In this document: piece after piece, positions 60,048 through 64,000 of the stretch | How the letters are laid out: each line of letters starts with the position of its first letter | How positions within the stretch are numbered: position 1 is the stretch's first letter | Assembly (NCBI RefSeq): GCF_014694315.1 | Contig: NZ_JAAOXD010000009.1 | Coordinates: 159,622 to 223,621, forward strand | Source: Arthrobacter ipis | GTDB lineage: Bacteria; Actinomycetota; Actinomycetes; Actinomycetales; Micrococcaceae | Reading direction: 5' to 3' | DNA length: 64,000 nucleotides | Notes under the pieces: model-generated | What the model saw: only the letters and a program-made list of their open reading frames with translations | Told to the model about the DNA's origin: nothing | Database searches by the model: none | Made by a program: the position numbers and the translations under genes

Positions 60048-61946
60048 ATGACAATCAATAGTGACGTCACTATCGATGAAAGCAGTGAAGACGACCGGGC
60101 CTCGGGGGTGGACCCGGCGTTGGAACGAGAACCTGAAACCCCCCAGGAAGACCTGCAAATCCTTCAGGCCCTGCGGGAAACCGAATCAGAACACGAAGAA
60201 GCGCGGCGCAGCAGCCAGCTGTTCCGGAAGGGAGGCATCGACAAGGTAGTCTTCGGCGTCGCCGGACTGCTCACGGTGGCCTTTGTAATCTGGGGCTTTG
60301 CCGGCCGAGAGAACCTGGCCTCCACGTCCCAAGTGGTCCTTGACTGGGTCATGAAAAACACGGGCTGGCTGTTCGTTGCCCTCTCCTCCCTGTTCGTGGT
60401 CTACGTGCTGTGGCTGGCGATCAGCCGCTTCGGCAACATTCCGCTGGGGAAAGACGCAGAGAAGCCCGAGTACTCCATGGTCTCGTGGGTCTCGATGATG
60501 TTCGCGGCAGGCATGGGCATCGGCCTTATGTTCTACGGCGTGGCCGAGCCGCTTTACCACTACATCTCCCCGCCGCCGGGCACCGTGGACGGCCAGACTC
60601 CCGCGGCCGTCCAGACGGCGATGGCAACCTCGATCTTCCACTGGACCCTGCACCCGTGGGCCATGTACGCGGTGGTTGGCGTTGCCATGGCCTACGGAAG
60701 CTACCGCCTCGGCCGCAAGCAGCTCATTTCCGCCGTCTTCACTTCCCTGTTCGGCATCCGCAGGGTGGAAGGTCCCATCGGCAAGGTCATCAACATGCTG
60801 GCCATCTTCGCCACTCTTTTCGGCACCGCTGCGTCGCTGGGGCTGGGTGCTCTGCAGATCGGCAGCGGCATGGCGTCCAACGGCTGGATCAACGGCCAGC
60901 TTGCCACCCCCGTGCTCGTGGTCATCGTTGCCGTACTCACAGCCTGCTTCGTGGCCTCCGCGGTCTCCGGCATCAGCCGCGGCATCCAGTGGCTGTCCAA
61001 CATCAACATGGTCCTGGCTGCAGTCCTGGCCGTTATCGTGTTCGTGGCCGGGCCGACGCTCTTCATCCTGAACCTGATCCCGGCGGCCGTCGGCGACTAT
61101 GCACGGGACCTGGCCGAGATGGCCTCACGGACCGAGGCCGTCGGCGATGACGCCCTGCGCACGTGGATGTCCGGCTGGACCATTTTCTACTGGGCCTGGT
61201 GGGTGAGCTGGACGCCCTTCGTCGGCCTGTTCATCGCCCGCATCAGCCGTGGCCGCACCATCCGCCAGTTCGTCACCGGCGTCCTGCTGGTCCCCAGTGT
61301 CGTCAGCGTGATCTGGTTCGGCATCTTTGGCGGGGCCGCCATCAACATCCAGGCCACCGCAGACGCCACCCCGGACACCGGCGATGGCCTGGCCAAGATC
61401 GTCGACGGGACTCCCTCGATTTCCTTCGACGGCGCCCTGTTCGACCTGCTCCACCACCTCCCCCTCCCCAACGCCATTGCCGGCGCGGTCGCCGTCCTGG
61501 CGATGGTCCTGGTGGCCATCTTCTTCGTCACCGGCGCCGACGCGGCCTCCATCGTGATGGGATCGCTCAGCTCCGACGGCGCTGAAGAACCACGCCGGGG
61601 AGTCGTCATCTTCTGGGGTGCCCTCACGGGAGCCGTGGCCGCGGTGATGCTCCTCGCCGGCGGCGACAAGCCTGCCGAGGCGCTCGCCGGGCTGCAGCGG
61701 ATCACCATCGTGTCAGCCCTGCCCTTCGTCGTCGTGATGTTCCTGATGTGCTTTGCCCTCACGAGGGACCTGCGCCGGGACCCGCTGGCGCTGCGCGCGC
61801 GGCTGGTGACCTCCGTCGTCGAGCGCTCCATTCGCAGTGGCGTCGAACAGCACGGCGGCGTCCAGTTCGATCTGGTGACCAAGCACGAATGCGATGAACG
61901 GTGCGCCAAGAGTGAGCTTGATCCGGGCGGGGACAAGCACCACTGA
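60048..61946 (+). CDS. BCCT-family betaine/choline/carnitine transporter
   Basis: A 632-residue inner-membrane transporter. About 70 acidic N-terminal residues precede 12 helices. The substrate-binding and signature regions are MMFAAGMGIGLMFYGVAEPL, IFHWTLHPWAMYAVVG and FYWAWWVSWTPFVGLFIARI followed by SRGRTI. The C-terminal tail (about 75 residues) is charged and could sense osmotic change, as in BetP. ATG 60048 follows GAAGGAAACCCCTC. Its setting among sarcosine, RuMP and mycothiol genes suggests import of glycine betaine or a relative as a carbon source. Confidence 0.93.
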   Translation: MTINSDVTIDESSEDDRASGVDPALEREPETPQEDLQILQALRETESEHEEARRSSQLFRKGGIDKVVFGVAGLLTVAFVIWGFAGRENLASTSQVVLDWVMKNTGWLFVALSSLFVVYVLWLAISRFGNIPLGKDAEKPEYSMVSWVSMMFAAGMGIGLMFYGVAEPLYHYISPPPGTVDGQTPAAVQTAMATSIFHWTLHPWAMYAVVGVAMAYGSYRLGRKQLISAVFTSLFGIRRVEGPIGKVINMLAIFATLFGTAASLGLGALQIGSGMASNGWINGQLATPVLVVIVAVLTACFVASAVSGISRGIQWLSNINMVLAAVLAVIVFVAGPTLFILNLIPAAVGDYARDLAEMASRTEAVGDDALRTWMSGWTIFYWAWWVSWTPFVGLFIARISRGRTIRQFVTGVLLVPSVVSVIWFGIFGGAAINIQATADATPDTGDGLAKIVDGTPSISFDGALFDLLHHLPLPNAIAGAVAVLAMVLVAIFFVTGADAASIVMGSLSSDGAEEPRRGVVIFWGALTGAVAAVMLLAGGDKPAEALAGLQRITIVSALPFVVVMFLMCFALTRDLRRDPLALRARLVTSVVERSIRSGVEQHGGVQFDLVTKHECDERCAKSELDPGGDKHH

Positions 61947-61951
61947 GTACA

Positions 61952-61990
61952 GGGCGGCCGGCTCCCGAAATGACCGGGAGCCGGCCGCCC
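61952..61990. terminator. Strong terminator-like hairpin after BCCT
   Basis: A perfect 16-base stem (GGGCGGCCGGCTCCCG at 61952-61967, complement 61975-61990) with a 7-base loop, beginning 6 bases after the BCCT stop. It has no T-tract. The Cys-rich small gene follows 58 bases later. Confidence 0.8.
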
Positions 61991-62048
61991 AAACGCTTGT
62001 CCTCTACTAGAAGCGCACTCGCTGCCCACACCAGGAAAGGCATCCCGC

Positions 62049-62162
62049 ATGGCATCGACGTCCACAATCACACAGGCTGAAACGGAGTCGGACGAAGAAC
62101 GCCCCGTTGATGACTGCGACTATCACGGCTGCTTCTTCTGTTCCGGCCCCGAGACCGACTGA
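62049..62162 (+). CDS. 37-residue Cys-rich small protein
   Basis: ATG 62049 lies behind AGGAAAGG at about 9 bases. The product is MASTSTITQAETESDEERP followed by VDDCDYHGCFFCSGPETD. The acidic first half leads to a Cys-x2-His-x-Cys-x2-Cys cluster (DCDYHGCFFC), a possible zinc or metal site. It lies just downstream of the BCCT transporter hairpin. Its last 40 bases overlap the end of the convergent DUF6457 gene on the other strand. I know no family for it. Confidence 0.5.
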   Translation: MASTSTITQAETESDEERPVDDCDYHGCFFCSGPETD

Positions 62163-62446
62163 CTGCCGGCTCGCTGCTCGCACAGCCCGAACGCGATGTC
62201 TGCGGCCCGGACGGTCGCCGCCCTGGACCCCTCAGAACCACCGTTTCCCCTCCCGGCTTCCTGCCCGGCCACGTAGCCCACCATGAAGGCTGTCACCGGT
62301 GCTGCAGCGTGAATTACTGAATCGGCAGATTTCCTCGCCAGATCCAGCAGCAGCTCTTGGTCGACGTCGAGATCCGGGATCTGCAACGCCCTCGCCAGCT
62401 GCTCGCACCACTCGCCCAGGACCTGCATCTCATCATCAACAGCCAT
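62123..62446 (-). CDS. DUF6457-domain protein
   Basis: A 107-residue protein starting at ATG 62446 with AAGGAGA upstream. The helical domain begins VDDEMQVLGEWCEQLARALQ and continues with LDLARKSADSVIHAAAPVTA and FMVGYVAGQEAG, which fits the DUF6457 pattern (L-D/L-AR-x-S-x-V-x-R/H-AAP-x-T-x-F-x-x-G-x-A-A-G). In other actinobacteria this domain is often found with molybdenum-cofactor genes, none of which are here. The tail after residue 95 is polar and overlaps the small Cys-rich ORF. Confidence 0.75.
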   Translation of the reverse strand: MAVDDEMQVLGEWCEQLARALQIPDLDVDQELLLDLARKSADSVIHAAAPVTAFMVGYVAGQEAGRGNGGSEGSRAATVRAADIAFGLCEQRAGSQSVSGPEQKKQP

Positions 62447-62802
62447 GATCTCTCCTTGTACAGAACACTTCCGCTTTCGAGCTGGTGCCCTGACCCTACA
62501 AGGCATGGCCACCTAAGTCACCGGGCTTATATTTACCGATGGCCTAACACTCTGCCGCAGGTATTCCCAGCTCCCGCAATACGTTGACGGAGCCAAGGCC
62601 CGGCGCATACGATCTCTTATATATCAGTTATCTGGCTCACAAATATCTAAGGCATATCAGCCGCCCGATGGGGCGCTGCCCCTGAGCCGCACAGACGTCC
62701 GGCGGCCACCACACGCTCCCCGCGTGGAGAGCGTTGAAGCCCTTCGCGAGAATGGCAGGTCAATTGGGACCGCCGCAGTACACCCGAAAGGAACATTAAC
62801 TC
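62447..62802. promoter_or_regulatory. mscR upstream region with ATATATCAGT site
   Basis: This 356-base region has TTATATATCAGTTAT (62617-62631), which shares ATATATCAGT with the glyA/gntR palindrome, and a further GGCATATCAG at 62651-62660. The mscR ribosome-binding site AAAGGAACATTAACTC directly precedes ATG 62803. I see no supported gene in the gap. Confidence 0.5.
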
Positions 62803-63903
62803 ATGGTTCATAAAGTCAAGGCTGTTGTTGTCAGGGCGAAGGACGCTCCGGTGTCGGTGGAGACGATCCTGGTGCCGGATCCGGGGCCGGGCGAGGCTTT
62901 GGTGGATGTCCTGACGTGCGGGGTGTGCCACACGGACCTGCATTACAAGCTGGGCGGGATCGGGGATGAGTTCCCGTATCTGCTGGGTCATGAGGCCACC
63001 GGTGTGGTCTCCGCGGTGGGTGAGGGTGTCACCGAGGTCGCCCCGGGTGACCGGGTGATCCTGAACTGGCGTGCGGTGTGCGGGCAGTGCCGGGCGTGTG
63101 CGAAGGGCCAGCCGCAGTACTGCTTCAACACCGCGAACGCGACGCAGAAGATGACGCTGGAGGACGGCACCGAACTGTCCCCGGCGTTGGGGATCGGGGC
63201 GTTCGCGGAGAAGACCCTGGTCGCTGCCGGGCAGTGCACCAGGGTCGATGAGGACGCGGACCCGGCCGCGGTGGGGCTGCTGGGCTGCGGTGTGATGGCC
63301 GGCATCGGCGCGGCGATCAACACCGGTGAGGTCAAGCGCGGGGAGTCGGTGGCCGTGATCGGCTGCGGCGGGGTGGGTATCGCCGCGATCGCCGGCGCGA
63401 AGCTCGCCGGGGCCACCACCATCATCGCCGTGGACATCGACGAGAACAAGATCGAAATGGCCAAGACCCTCGGCGCGACCCACGGGGTGAACTCCCGCAC
63501 CTCCGACCCGGTCGAGGCGATCCGGGCACTGACGAACGGGAACGGCGCGGATGTGGTGATCGAGGCCGTCGGCCGCCCGGAAACCTACAAGCAGGCCTTC
63601 TACGCCCGGGATCTGGCCGGCCGGGTGGTCCTGGTCGGCGTCCCGACCCCGGAGATGGTCCTCGAGCTGCCGCTGCTGGATGTCTTCGGGCGGGGCGGGT
63701 CGCTGAAGTCCTCCTGGTACGGGGACTGCCTGCCCTCCCGCGACTTCCCCATGCTCGTGGCCCACTACAAGGCCGGCAACCTGGACCTGGACGCGTTCGT
63801 CTCCGAACGGATCACCATCGACCAGGTCGAGGAAGCCTTCGACAAAATGCACGAAGGCAAAGTCCTCCGCTCAGTTGTGGAAATCCAGGGGGCACCGGCA
63901 TGA
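62803..63903 (+). CDS. mscR: S-(hydroxymethyl)mycothiol dehydrogenase (formaldehyde dehydrogenase)
   Basis: A 366-residue zinc alcohol dehydrogenase of the mycothiol-dependent formaldehyde dehydrogenase type. The catalytic zinc ligands lie in CGVCHTDLHYK and LGHEATGVV, the structural-zinc cysteines in CGQCRACAKGQPQYC, and the NAD loop is VIGCGGVGIAAIAG. It oxidises the spontaneous adduct of formaldehyde and mycothiol, giving S-formylmycothiol. The presence of this enzyme alone points to a mycothiol-using actinobacterium. It overlaps the next gene by ATGA. Confidence 0.93.
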   Translation: MVHKVKAVVVRAKDAPVSVETILVPDPGPGEALVDVLTCGVCHTDLHYKLGGIGDEFPYLLGHEATGVVSAVGEGVTEVAPGDRVILNWRAVCGQCRACAKGQPQYCFNTANATQKMTLEDGTELSPALGIGAFAEKTLVAAGQCTRVDEDADPAAVGLLGCGVMAGIGAAINTGEVKRGESVAVIGCGGVGIAAIAGAKLAGATTIIAVDIDENKIEMAKTLGATHGVNSRTSDPVEAIRALTNGNGADVVIEAVGRPETYKQAFYARDLAGRVVLVGVPTPEMVLELPLLDVFGRGGSLKSSWYGDCLPSRDFPMLVAHYKAGNLDLDAFVSERITIDQVEEAFDKMHEGKVLRSVVEIQGAPA

Positions 63904-64000
63904 GCATCACGATCGAAAACCTCGTCACCTCCGGCACGTTCTCGCTCGACGGCGGGACCTGGGATGTGGACAACAACGTCTGGATCGTCGGCAACGACAC
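63900..64000 (+). CDS. Metallo-beta-lactamase-fold hydrolase, cut by the window edge
   Basis: ATG 63900 overlaps the mscR stop (ATGA). The 33 visible residues end in GGTWDVDNNVWIVGND, the opening strand of a metallo-beta-lactamase fold. In actinobacteria this protein commonly follows mscR and is thought to hydrolyse S-formylmycothiol to formate. Only the first part is visible, so the metal-binding HxHxDH motif cannot be checked. Confidence 0.75.
   Translation, partial: MSITIENLVTSGTFSLDGGTWDVDNNVWIVGND

Overview
The window is about 64 kb of high-GC, gene-dense DNA from an actinobacterium, most likely Arthrobacter or Pseudarthrobacter (Micrococcaceae). The reasons are a mycothiol-type formaldehyde dehydrogenase, an OleBC fusion in a head-to-head olefin locus, a DUF6421-SDR-threonine aldolase module, many GTG/TTG starts, several promoters that look leaderless, and ATGA/GTGA stop-start overlaps throughout the operons. 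I saw no rRNA, tRNA, CRISPR array or intact mobile element.

Layout. 1-2.3 kb is a degraded accessory edge: an acidic open-ended ORF, an IS256-type transposase stump, a 50-residue membrane protein and a frameshifted serine-recombinase stump. 2.3-7.0 kb (minus) is the olefin operon oleA-oleBC-oleD. 7.2-12.6 kb holds an MFS transporter, small membrane proteins, a LysR regulator and an amino-acid permease, with two near-identical palindromes. 12.8-15.5 kb is DUF6421-SDR followed by a decayed threonine aldolase. 15.5-19.8 kb has a DUF4333-like lipoprotein and an asymmetric heterodimeric ABC exporter. 20.0-23.6 kb has a membrane protein, a PhzF-like isomerase, a thymidylate-kinase-like protein and an SRPBCC protein.

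24.0-33.4 kb (plus) is one translationally coupled operon of three glycosyltransferases, an ABC exporter, two APH-fold kinases and a UDP-glucose dehydrogenase. It looks like an uncharacterised glycoconjugate synthesis and export system and is the best candidate for something undescribed. 33.4-34.7 kb has a small charged protein, a structured intergenic element and an ArsR-AHSA1 pair with a perfect operator palindrome.

34.9-41.2 kb is an allantoin/glyoxylate operon (hyi-glxR-gcl-glxK-allB), with an orphan winged-helix protein behind it. 42.0-51.5 kb is one-carbon metabolism: glyA-soxB-soxD-soxA-soxG-sdaA-purU on the minus strand, with a convergent peroxiredoxin suited to removing the H2O2 made by sarcosine oxidase. 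A GntR regulator lies divergent to glyA behind a short leader ORF. 54.3-57.1 kb is hxlA-hxlB (formaldehyde fixation by the RuMP reactions) with a divergent histidine-kinase-like/LuxR fusion. 57.2-62.5 kb has GNAT, IclR, a serine/threonine dehydratase, a BCCT-type betaine transporter, a 37-residue Cys-rich peptide and DUF6457. 62.8 kb to the end is mycothiol-dependent formaldehyde oxidation followed by a cut-off metallo-beta-lactamase-fold gene.

Taken together, 42-64 kb reads as import and demethylation of N-methylated osmolytes to sarcosine, glycine, serine and pyruvate. The released C1 units have three exits: tetrahydrofolate (glyA, purU), ribulose monophosphate (hxlAB) and mycothiol (mscR). 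Shared ATATCAGT-type sites upstream of glyA/gntR, bcp and mscR hint at common control.
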